The notes under the pieces are model-generated. The model saw nothing but the letters and a program-made list of their open reading frames with translations. It ran no database searches and had not been told where the DNA came from. A DNA stretch of 43,214 nucleotides, taken from Porphyromonas somerae DSM 23386. Lineage in GTDB: Bacteria; Bacteroidota; Bacteroidia; Bacteroidales; Porphyromonadaceae. Position 1 is the first letter of the stretch. Each line of letters begins with the position of its first letter. The DNA is taken from positions 1 to 43,214 of the forward strand of contig NZ_AQVC01000019.1 in NCBI RefSeq assembly GCF_000372405.1, given 5' to 3'. Positions 35,186 to 43,214 of this stretch are shown piece after piece. The position numbers and the translations under genes were made by a program.

Positions 35186-35806
35186 GTGATTAAGAATATA
35201 TTATTTGACTTTGGAGGGGTATTTGTACGACTGAATAGAGAGGAGTCGGTAAGGCGTTTTGAGACTTTAGGAGTACATGATGCAGATGGTCTACTAGATC
35301 CTTACCAGCAACAAGGTCTTTTCTTGAAGTTGGAGGAGGGACAATATGATAAGGCGGAATTTACTGAAGCATTGAACGGGGCTTATTCTCTTGCCCTTAG
35401 TGAAGAGCAGGTAGGATGGGCTTTGATGGGGTTCCTTGCCGAAGTGCAGCAGTATAAATTTCACTACATACGCGAAGATCTACCGAAGGAGTTGCGGTTG
35501 CTGGGGATCAGTAATATCAATCCTTTTATCTGGGAGTATGCTCGGTCGGGTGAGATGATTGATGGTGGTTACTCGGTGGATGACTTTTTTGAGAAGGTTT
35601 ATCCCTCCTATGAGTATGGGGTGTGTAAGCCAGATAGAAGGTTTTTTGACCTGATTGTGAAGGAGTCGGATATCCGCCCTGAGGAGACACTTTTTATTGA
35701 TGATGGTCCTGCTAATACGGAGGTGGCGAGGAAGCTGGGCTTTGTCACCTTCTGCCCTGAGAATGGTGAGGATTGGCGACCTATTTTGGATAAGATGCTG
35801 GGGTGA
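35186..35806 (+). CDS. HAD-superfamily phosphatase (YihX-like, subfamily IA)
   Basis: A 206-residue HAD hydrolase. Motif I is FDFGGVFVRL (nucleophile D8), motif II around LLGISNIN, Lys in YGVCKPD and motif IV LFIDDGPANTEVARKLG. The DxG rather than DxD opening and small helical cap resemble YihX (alpha-glucose-1-phosphatase) and related sugar phosphatases; the substrate is not provable. Translation begins at GTG, 3 bases after the fcl stop. The stop overlaps the next ATG by one base (TGATG), so fcl-HAD-yigZ are co-expressed. Confidence 0.88.
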   Translation: MIKNILFDFGGVFVRLNREESVRRFETLGVHDADGLLDPYQQQGLFLKLEEGQYDKAEFTEALNGAYSLALSEEQVGWALMGFLAEVQQYKFHYIREDLPKELRLLGISNINPFIWEYARSGEMIDGGYSVDDFFEKVYPSYEYGVCKPDRRFFDLIVKESDIRPEETLFIDDGPANTEVARKLGFVTFCPENGEDWRPILDKMLG

Positions 35807-36423
35807 TGGAGGAGCTGTTCTCTAGTTATCGAACTCTTAAAAGCCGTTCGGAGGCTATTTACACGGAGCAGAGGAGTAAGTTTATTGCCTTTGCAATACC
35901 AGTGGAGTCGGAGGAGGCGGCTATGGAAGAGATTCAGGAGTTGCGGAAGCGATATTATGATGCTCGGCATGTCTGCTGGGCGTACCGCATCGGGAAGGGG
36001 GAGCCTATAGAGCGACAAAATGATGATGGTGAGCCGAGTAGTACCGCAGGGAAGCCGATATTGGGTCAGATGCTTAGCTATCAGCTTACCGACCTATTGA
36101 TTGTAGTAGTGCGGTATTTTGGCGGAGTGAAACTGGGTACTGGTGGATTGATTGTGGCCTATCGCACTGCAGCGGAGGAGGCGATCAAGAATAGTGAAAT
36201 TGTGGAGGTGACCCTTTATAGTCACTATCGGCTTACTTTCCCTTTTGACCTTATCAATCCTGTGATGATGCTCTTGAGGCAATATGAGGCGGAAACGGTG
36301 CTGAGTGATGCGGATACGGAGGGGCATATATGGGAAATAAAGGTGCCTAATAGTAGGGCGAGGGAGTTTGAAGAGGGAGCGAGTGCCATTTATCAGCTAC
36401 AAATAAAGGAGGTAGCGAACTAA
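35806..36423 (+). CDS. YigZ/IMPACT family protein
   Basis: A 205-residue member of the YigZ family (IMPACT N-terminal domain and a ferredoxin-like DUF1949 C-terminus). Diagnostic segments are SKFIAFAIPV, RHVCWAYRIG, NDDGEPSSTAGKPIL and VVRYFGGVKLGTGGL. Relatives bind nucleic acid or regulate translation in eukaryotes; bacterial function is unclear. The start is the ATG that shares its A with the HAD stop. Confidence 0.93.
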   Translation: MEELFSSYRTLKSRSEAIYTEQRSKFIAFAIPVESEEAAMEEIQELRKRYYDARHVCWAYRIGKGEPIERQNDDGEPSSTAGKPILGQMLSYQLTDLLIVVVRYFGGVKLGTGGLIVAYRTAAEEAIKNSEIVEVTLYSHYRLTFPFDLINPVMMLLRQYEAETVLSDADTEGHIWEIKVPNSRAREFEEGASAIYQLQIKEVAN

Positions 36424-36508
36424 TGGGGGTGCACCTTTGTTGTATGTGTGGGGAGGGGTAGTGATGATTGTAATGTAAAACTATAGAATAACATTGATTA
36501 ACTAACTT

Positions 36509-38173
36509 ATGAAGACAGACATCGAAATCGCAAGAGAAGCGAAACTGAAGAAGATTGACCTAATTGCTGAGGAAGCCGGTATCCCAGAGGATCGACTATC
36601 CCCCTATGGAAAGTATATGGCTAAGGTGGATAGCACTCTCCTTGAGGAAAAGCACGATGAGGGTAACCTGATTCTTGTAACAGCTATTACTCCAACCAAA
36701 GCGGGTATCGGTAAGACAACAGTATCTATTGGACTAGCACTTGGACTTAACAAGATAGGAAAGAAGGCTTTTGTAGCATTGAGAGAGCCATCACTCGGAC
36801 CAGTATTTGGTATGAAGGGTGGTGCTGCTGGAGGTGGATATGCACAGGTATTACCTATGGATCAGATCAATCTCCACTTTACTGGTGACTTCCATGCTAT
36901 TACTTCGGCGAATAATACGCTTGCCGCACTTGTGGATAACTATGCTTATCAGAATAGAAATAAGCCTGAGGGCCTCAGCAGCATCGTTTGGAAGCGTGTG
37001 CTTGATGTGAACGATCGTAATCTACGTAATGTGATTACTGGTCTTGGTGGGGTAGGTAATGGTGTGCCTCGTGAAACTGGATTTGATATTACTCCAGCTT
37101 CTGAGATTATGGCAATCCTTTGTCTGGCTACAGATATCAAGGACCTCCGCAGAAGACTTGATAATATCCTTGTGGGTTATCTAAAGGATGGTTCGCCATT
37201 TAGAGTAAAGGACCTTGGTTGCGGTGGTGCACTTACTATCCTTCTGCAGGATGCTATTAACCCTAACTTGGTGCAAACAACGGAGAATACTCCTGCCTTT
37301 ATCCATGGTGGTCCATTTGCTAATATTGCACACGGCTGTAACTCGGTAATGGCTACTAAGATGGCCTTGAAGTATGGCGAATATGCTATCACGGAGGCTG
37401 GCTTCGGTGCCGACCTAGGTGGTGAGAAGTTCTTTGATATTAAGTGTCGTCACGCTAAGCTACAACCAAAGGCAAGTGTGCTGGTAGCTACTGCTCAGGC
37501 ATTGAAGCTACATGGTGGTGCCGATGAGAAGAACCTTAAGGCTGAAGACCTTGAGTCGCTGAAGAAGGGCTTTGGCAATATGGATCGCCATGTGGAGAAC
37601 CTCCGTAAGTTTGGGCAGAGTGTAGTGGTTTGTATCAACCGCTTCCCCACTGATACGGATAACGAGATTGCCCTGATTAGAGAGCACTGTGAGCAGAACA
37701 ACCTACCATTTGCAGTGAATACTGCGTTTGGCGAAGGTGGTGAGGGTGCCGTAGAGCTTGCAAAGGTGGTGGTAGATACCATTGACAATAACCCTTCTAA
37801 GCCTCTACAATTCTTGTACGACAATGAGATGTCTATCAAGGAGAAGGTAGATGCGATCACCAAGAATATCTACAGAGCATCGCACGTCAATTATGAGACG
37901 AAGGCGATGAAGGCGATTAAGAAGCTCGAGGAGCAGGGATTTGATAAGTTCCCAGTATGTATTGCCAAGACTCAGTACTCATTTACCGATGATGCTAAGC
38001 GCTTCGGTGCTCCTGATAACTTTGAGCTCAACGTACAGGACGTGGTGGTGAATACTGGTGCTGAGCTGGTAGTGGTGATTATGGGTAGCATCATGCGTAT
38101 GCCTGGTCTGCCTAAGGAGCCAGCTGCTATGAAGATGGATTTGGTGGATGGTGTGATCCACGGCCTTAGCTAA
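36509..38173 (+). CDS. fhs: Formate-tetrahydrofolate ligase
   Basis: A 554-residue FTHFS making 10-formyl-THF from formate, THF and ATP. It has the P-loop [33 protein letters not shown] in two parts, and the [11 protein letters not shown] segment, all family signatures. Length is standard. It feeds one-carbon units to purine and formyl-Met-tRNA synthesis, or in reverse may yield ATP from formyl-THF in fermenters. Its stop overlaps the AlkD-like ATG by one base (TAATG). No conserved riboswitch was recognised in the 85 bases upstream. Confidence 0.96.
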   Translation: MKTDIEIAREAKLKKIDLIAEEAGIPEDRLSPYGKYMAKVDSTLLEEKHDEGNLILVTAITPTKAGIGKTTVSIGLALGLNKIGKKAFVALREPSLGPVFGMKGGAAGGGYAQVLPMDQINLHFTGDFHAITSANNTLAALVDNYAYQNRNKPEGLSSIVWKRVLDVNDRNLRNVITGLGGVGNGVPRETGFDITPASEIMAILCLATDIKDLRRRLDNILVGYLKDGSPFRVKDLGCGGALTILLQDAINPNLVQTTENTPAFIHGGPFANIAHGCNSVMATKMALKYGEYAITEAGFGADLGGEKFFDIKCRHAKLQPKASVLVATAQALKLHGGADEKNLKAEDLESLKKGFGNMDRHVENLRKFGQSVVVCINRFPTDTDNEIALIREHCEQNNLPFAVNTAFGEGGEGAVELAKVVVDTIDNNPSKPLQFLYDNEMSIKEKVDAITKNIYRASHVNYETKAMKAIKKLEEQGFDKFPVCIAKTQYSFTDDAKRFGAPDNFELNVQDVVVNTGAELVVVIMGSIMRMPGLPKEPAAMKMDLVDGVIHGLS

Positions 38174-38859
38174 TGCCTTGTACTGACCAAGAAATGAGAT
38201 CGGCAGTAGAGCAACTCCTCGACGAGTTTCGCTCTACTGCCGACCTATCTTATAAGTCTTTCAATACCAAGCTAAAGGTTTCTTGCTATCCAGATAGTAT
38301 TCTGGGAATACGGATGCCAGTGGTACGACGAATAGCCCATAAACTTTCCAAGTATCTAACTTCCGATGGTGCTATTACACTTCTATACCCTCTTGCAAAA
38401 AGATGGTATGAGTACAAACTGTTATTAGGACTGGTATTAAAGGAGGTGACGCAAGAGGATGAAGTCGGAAAAACTATCCCAGTGCTTTATTCGCTATGCG
38501 ACGGATGGGCTGTATCAGACCTATACCAAGAGGTGCTTGGACATTTTGCCAAATTATGGAGCCTTGAAGAGGTGCTTTTGTCCACTAAGAAGTTTGCAAC
38601 TAGTCCAAATGAGTTCGCTCGTAGGCTCTCCATCGTTGCTTACTTTCCACTGCTGCGACAAGAGCTGGTCAGTGTCGAGCAAGTGCTACAGCATATTGCC
38701 CTACTAGAAAATGATTCTGCCTACTATGTGGAGATGGCTAATGCGTGGTTGCTTGCCGAAATCAAGCTGACCCACCCAGAGGTCTCGCCTGTGATTTCTA
38801 ACCCTTCACTCAAAAAGCGATATCTCCAGAAGCTACGTGAGTCGCTTCGTTACCACTAA
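38173..38859 (+). CDS. AlkD-like DNA alkylation repair protein (HEAT-repeat)
   Basis: A 228-residue all-helical protein resembling DNA alkylation repair glycosylases of the AlkC/AlkD family. Typical segments are GIRMPVVRRIAHKLSKYL near 46-63, a helix with EYKLLLGLVL and the CDGWAVSDLY block with W and D at the usual catalytic positions. These proteins excise positively charged alkyl bases without base flipping. Several Bacteroidetes paralogues lack activity on known substrates, so repair is inferred. It is translationally coupled to fhs. Confidence 0.85.
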   Translation: MPCTDQEMRSAVEQLLDEFRSTADLSYKSFNTKLKVSCYPDSILGIRMPVVRRIAHKLSKYLTSDGAITLLYPLAKRWYEYKLLLGLVLKEVTQEDEVGKTIPVLYSLCDGWAVSDLYQEVLGHFAKLWSLEEVLLSTKKFATSPNEFARRLSIVAYFPLLRQELVSVEQVLQHIALLENDSAYYVEMANAWLLAEIKLTHPEVSPVISNPSLKKRYLQKLRESLRYH

Positions 38860-38956
38860 TAAACTCTAAAAAGAATGCAGTACCGGTCTTGTAACAGTCT
38901 TTCATAGTGGATGGCGACTTATTTCGTGCTCATTTGGGTGGGTGGATATTAGAGGA

Positions 38957-38990
38957 GGGGAGTAGAGCTGTGGAATTAGCTCTACTCCCC
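38957..38990. terminator. Bidirectional terminator between alkD-like gene and tyrosine phenol-lyase
   Basis: GGGGAGTAGAGCT and AGCTCTACTCCCC form a perfect 13-bp stem with an 8-base loop. It is followed by TATTATAT on the plus strand and TCCTCTAATAT on the minus strand. Convergent genes end on either side. Confidence 0.8.
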
Positions 38991-39010
38991 TATTATATGA
39001 AGTGTTTTAG

Positions 39011-40441
<1,431 letters not shown>

Positions 40442-40442
40442 T

Positions 40443-40473
40443 CAAATATACTATTATTCTTCCAACCACCCAA
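40443..40473 (-). promoter_or_regulatory. Bacteroidetes-type promoter of tpl
   Basis: On the minus strand: TTG (40471-40473), 20 bases, TATATTTG (40443-40450), 50 bases before the ATG. Confidence 0.7.
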
Positions 40474-40491
40474 CTATTTAGACTGTAAAAA

Positions 40492-42522
40492 CTACTCCTT
40501 TTCCGTTGCCTCAGTAGGGGTTTCTATTGTAGGCTCCTGCTCTTTTGACTTATTTTCCGCATCAAGCAATTGATCTGCCCTCGACTTCCACGGTCTTTTA
40601 CCAAGGATTTGTTCCACATCTTCGGTGAAAATCACCTCTCTACTAAAGAGCAAGTCAGCAATCTTTTGGTGCCCGTCTCTATGCTCCATAAGTATCTGCT
40701 TAGCACGCTCATACTGAGTATTGATGATTTGTAGTACCTCCTCATCGATCATCTTAGCCGTTGCTTCACTATAAGGCTTTGTAAATCCATATTCATTTTG
40801 GTTATCCTCATAGTTGATATTTGGGAGCTTCTCACTCATACCGAAGTAGGTGACCATAGCTTGTGCCATCCTTGTTACCTTCATCAAGTCATTGGCTGCC
40901 CCTGTAGAGATCTTCCCGTAAGTGACAAATTCAGCTGCTCTACCTCCTAGTGTAGCACACATCTCATCCAGTAGTTGCTCCGTAGTTGTGATCTGTCGCT
41001 CTTCAGGAAGATACCACGCAGCACCGAGTGAGCGCCCACGTGGCACAATCGTGACTTTGATCAATGGATTGGCATGCTCTAGAAGCCAACTAACTGTAGC
41101 GTGACCCGCCTCGTGGATTGCGATAGCTCGCTTCTCCTCCTCCGTGGTGATTTTGGTTTTCTTCTCCAGACCGCCCACGATCCTATCAATGGCACTCATA
41201 AAGTCCGACCCTTGGATCACCGACTTATTGGCCCTTGCGGCGTGTAGTGCTGCTTCATTACAAACATTGGCAATGTCGGCACCCGAGAATCCTGGCGTCT
41301 GACGAGAGAGTAGGTCAATATCCACCGTATCATCCATCTTAAGCGGACGCATATGCACTTGGAAAATCTCCTTCCGCTCATGCACATCTGGTAGCTCCAC
41401 ACTAATCTGGCGGTCAAAACGACCTGCTCTAAGGAGTGCTTTATCTAGAATGTCTACACGGTTGGTCGCAGCGAGGATAATCACCCCGCTATTAGTGCCA
41501 AAACCATCCATTTCAGTAAGCAGTTGGTTGAGCGTATTCTCACGCTCATCATTGCCACTAAAGCCTGCGTTCTTGCTTCTTGCTCTACCGATGGCATCGA
41601 TCTCATCAATAAAGATGATGCTTGGCGACTTCTCCTTGGCCGTTTTGAATAGGTCCCTAACTCTTGAGGCACCCACACCCACAAACATCTCCACGAAGTC
41701 TGAGCCCGAGAGCGAGAAGAATGGCACCCCCGCTTCTCCAGCTACTGCCTTTGCAAGGAGTGTTTTACCAGTTCCTGGAGGTCCTACAAGCAGAGCTCCC
41801 TTAGGTATTTTACCTCCCAATTCAGTGTACTTCTGAGGCTCCTTAAGGAAGTGAACAATCTCCTCCACCTCCTGCTTTGCGCCACTTAGTCCTGCCACAT
41901 CTTTGAAAGTGACCTTCACTCTATTCTCGGCATCAAATAGCTGTGCTTTAGACTTGCCTACATTAAATATGCCACCTCCAGAGCCACCTGAGCCTCCACC
42001 CATGTTGCCCATCATGCGTCGGCTCATCCAGACCCAAAAGAATATAATAATCAAAAGGGGCAAGAAGCTAATAATGATATTGAGCAAATTAGCGGTGTTA
42101 TTGACATAAGAGACCTTGGCCGAGATAGGCTTCTTCCCCGCCATGATCTCCTGATAGAGGTCATTGAAAGCACCGGCTCCAGGAATCTCCGACGTCACCT
42201 CAATCTTAGAGAGTAGGGAAGGACGCTTCTGATCCTTTTCCTTACTAGCAATTTGGTACTTCTTTACTTTTGACTCAGCCTCCTTTTTGACTACAGCATG
42301 CACAGTGCCTTTAGAGCTATATACCGTCACCTCTTCAAAGAGGTCATCTTGGAGCATCGCTTGAAAACGGCTCCACTCCACCTCTTCTCCACTAGAACCA
42401 TTTGAGAAAAGCAAAATCCCCAAAATTGAGAGTAGCATCAGGGTATAAACCCATCCCAGTCCAAATCCCTTTTTCTTCTTTCGATTTGGAGAGTTTTTTG
42501 GATTATTTTGTTGTAGTGCCAT
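40492..42522 (-). CDS. ftsH: ATP-dependent zinc metalloprotease FtsH
   Basis: A 676-residue membrane-bound AAA+ protease for quality control of membrane and some cytosolic proteins. It has TM1 about 23-41, a periplasmic region, TM2 about 146-167 and a Gly-rich linker (about 172-185). The AAA domain shows GPPGTGKT (247-254), FIDEID (304-309) and the second region of homology near 354-370. HEAGH (470-474) is the zinc site. It has a glutamate-rich C-tail ending TEATEKE. The periplasmic part is longer than in E. coli, as in other Bacteroidetes. It lies 22 bases after rsfS. Confidence 0.97.
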   Translation of the reverse strand: MALQQNNPKNSPNRKKKKGFGLGWVYTLMLLSILGILLFSNGSSGEEVEWSRFQAMLQDDLFEEVTVYSSKGTVHAVVKKEAESKVKKYQIASKEKDQKRPSLLSKIEVTSEIPGAGAFNDLYQEIMAGKKPISAKVSYVNNTANLLNIIISFLPLLIIIFFWVWMSRRMMGNMGGGSGGSGGGIFNVGKSKAQLFDAENRVKVTFKDVAGLSGAKQEVEEIVHFLKEPQKYTELGGKIPKGALLVGPPGTGKTLLAKAVAGEAGVPFFSLSGSDFVEMFVGVGASRVRDLFKTAKEKSPSIIFIDEIDAIGRARSKNAGFSGNDERENTLNQLLTEMDGFGTNSGVIILAATNRVDILDKALLRAGRFDRQISVELPDVHERKEIFQVHMRPLKMDDTVDIDLLSRQTPGFSGADIANVCNEAALHAARANKSVIQGSDFMSAIDRIVGGLEKKTKITTEEEKRAIAIHEAGHATVSWLLEHANPLIKVTIVPRGRSLGAAWYLPEERQITTTEQLLDEMCATLGGRAAEFVTYGKISTGAANDLMKVTRMAQAMVTYFGMSEKLPNINYEDNQNEYGFTKPYSEATAKMIDEEVLQIINTQYERAKQILMEHRDGHQKIADLLFSREVIFTEDVEQILGKRPWKSRADQLLDAENKSKEQEPTIETPTEATEKE

Positions 42523-42544
42523 GACCTTGTTATTTCTTTTTTAC

Positions 42545-42934
42545 TTACTCCTCATCAGGGATGATTGTCTGCTTTGCATCTGCCCACATTTGCTCCAGCC
42601 CGTAGTAGTTTCTAAGCTCAGGCACCATGATATGAACCACTACATCTACGTAGTCCATAGCTATCCACTCACCTGATCCTGTATGGGTGTGTATTGGTTT
42701 TTCGCCTGTCAGCTGGAGCACCTTATCCCATACCGCCCCTTCGAGGGCACCTACCTGCGTTGCCGTATTGCCTTCTGCCACTATCATATAGTCACAAAAA
42801 GCCTCCTCCACACTCCTCATATCTATGAGAGTGATGTGCTTACCTTTCTTCTCCTTGATTCCCTCCACGATAGCTTCTGTAAGCGCTATTGTTGTCTTAT
42901 TTGATGTTTTCAATGGGTGATTACGTTCTGTCAC
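42545..42934 (-). CDS. rsfS: Ribosomal silencing factor RsfS
   Basis: A 129-residue RsfS/YbeB/Iojap protein that binds L14 and blocks subunit joining in starvation. Conserved core: IDMRSVEEAFCDYMIVAEGNT, THTGSGEWIAMDYVDVVVHIM and YYGLEQMWADA. The order rsfS-ftsH is common in Bacteroidetes. It has a -7-like box just upstream. Confidence 0.95.
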   Translation of the reverse strand: MTERNHPLKTSNKTTIALTEAIVEGIKEKKGKHITLIDMRSVEEAFCDYMIVAEGNTATQVGALEGAVWDKVLQLTGEKPIHTHTGSGEWIAMDYVDVVVHIMVPELRNYYGLEQMWADAKQTIIPDEE

Positions 42935-42957
42935 TGATACTTAAATTTTACATTCCA

Positions 42958-42965
42958 CAAATGTA
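42958..42965 (-). promoter_or_regulatory. Putative -7 box of rsfS-ftsH
   Basis: The minus strand reads TACATTTG, matching TAnnTTTG, 23 bases before the rsfS ATG. The nearest TTG upstream is 23 bases away, slightly too far. Confidence 0.45.
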
Positions 42966-43041
42966 CCAAAAAATAACCGTCGCAGTGCCAATTGCCACTT
43001 CTTTTTACTTTATTAGTAGTAGAGATAGGATTACCCCTCTG

Positions 43042-43214
43042 GAGACTGTTGCACGAAGGCGATCTGCTACGTTGCTTTCGGGATTCGGGCTCGGTCACGT
43101 ACGTGAGTACGCTCCCAGCACCCTCACCCTCAGCGCCTTGCATCTCATCCTTCGTGCAAAGTCTCTGCACATTTAAATCAAATGTGCGAGAATGGCACTT
43201 CGTGCAACATTCTC
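43042..43214. mobile_element. Miniature inverted-repeat element, intermediate form (copy 3)
   Basis: Same left end as the other copies and almost identical to copy 1 through its first 100 bases. It carries the 48-base terminal module (GCACATTT...AAATGTGC hairpin and GAGAATG...CATTCTC). Its predicted right end coincides with the window edge, so the right-hand target duplication is not seen; the left flank is CCCTCTG. Confidence 0.75.

Larger units (their letters stand above)
42935..43214. other. Right-edge gene-free stretch
   Basis: It holds the rsfS -7 box and a copy of the miniature element ending at the window edge. Frames reading through the element are not counted as genes. Confidence 0.8.

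Noticed and set aside
42889-43176. A 95-codon plus-strand frame at the right edge
   Set aside because: It overlaps the rsfS promoter on the opposite strand and reads through copy 3 of the miniature element.

Overview
The window looks like a chromosomal segment of a Bacteroidota anaerobe, most likely Porphyromonas or a close Porphyromonadaceae relative. The evidence is: a lipobox-bearing FimA/Mfa1-type (type V) pilin, Bacteroidetes promoters (a -33 TTG/TTTG and a -7 TAnnTTTG box about 20 bp apart) in front of many genes, a fused SpmA-SpmB protein, type B ribosomal protein L31, a pyrophosphate-dependent phosphofructokinase and a tyrosine phenol-lyase of an amino-acid-fermenting lifestyle. The species cannot be named from the sequence alone. 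No rRNA, tRNA or CRISPR array was seen.

Layout. 1-5032 is accessory: a type V pilin running off the left edge, then a PLD nuclease-helicase-DUF3427 protein directly followed by a MutT-like Nudix hydrolase (candidate defence or DNA-damage cassette). 5484-8446 holds mnmE, rpmE2 and an unusual fusion of a SpoT/Mesh1-like HD domain with a YqiA-like esterase. 8597-14844 is a tetR - outer membrane factor - membrane fusion protein - RND efflux operon. 15524-16744 is a ROK regulator. 16830-22605 is a uvrA-pcrA-tdk operon (DNA repair and thymidine salvage). 23349-25284 has PPi-phosphofructokinase and a small membrane protein. 25484-28903 has an SDR protein, an RsmI-like methylase, a YciO-like protein and a TIGR01212 radical SAM protein behind a promoter-terminator leader. 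28900-32483 is a tyrS-spmAB-aroC operon. 33041-36423 is gmd-fcl (GDP-L-fucose synthesis) with a HAD phosphatase and a YigZ protein. 36509-38859 is fhs with an AlkD-like protein. 39011-40393 is tyrosine phenol-lyase. 40492-42934 is rsfS-ftsH.

The most unusual signal is in the long gene-free stretches (14845-15523, 22606-23348, 32484-33040, 42935-43214). Two dispersed repeat families recur there. The first is a 124-204 bp miniature element with 17-bp inverted ends, a conserved central palindrome, length variation in whole hairpin modules, and perfect 6-7 bp flanking direct repeats (target-site duplications) at both fully visible copies. The second is a set of three arrays, each with exactly four copies of the palindromic octamer GTTGCAAC (or a one-base variant) at strict 22-bp spacing, flanked by conserved non-repeated sequence and able to fold into a long hairpin. 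Each array lies within about 200 bp of a copy, or a fragment, of the first element. The third such gene-free stretch also carries two 9-bp TCGGACAAG satellites. No transposase is present, so mobility, if any, would be in trans.

Other points of note: the leader at 27860-27966 (promoter, about 70 nt, GNRA-capped terminator) is a candidate small RNA or attenuator. The tyrosine phenol-lyase retains its diagnostic substrate-binding Thr, Met, Arg and Phe, so phenol production from tyrosine is predicted.
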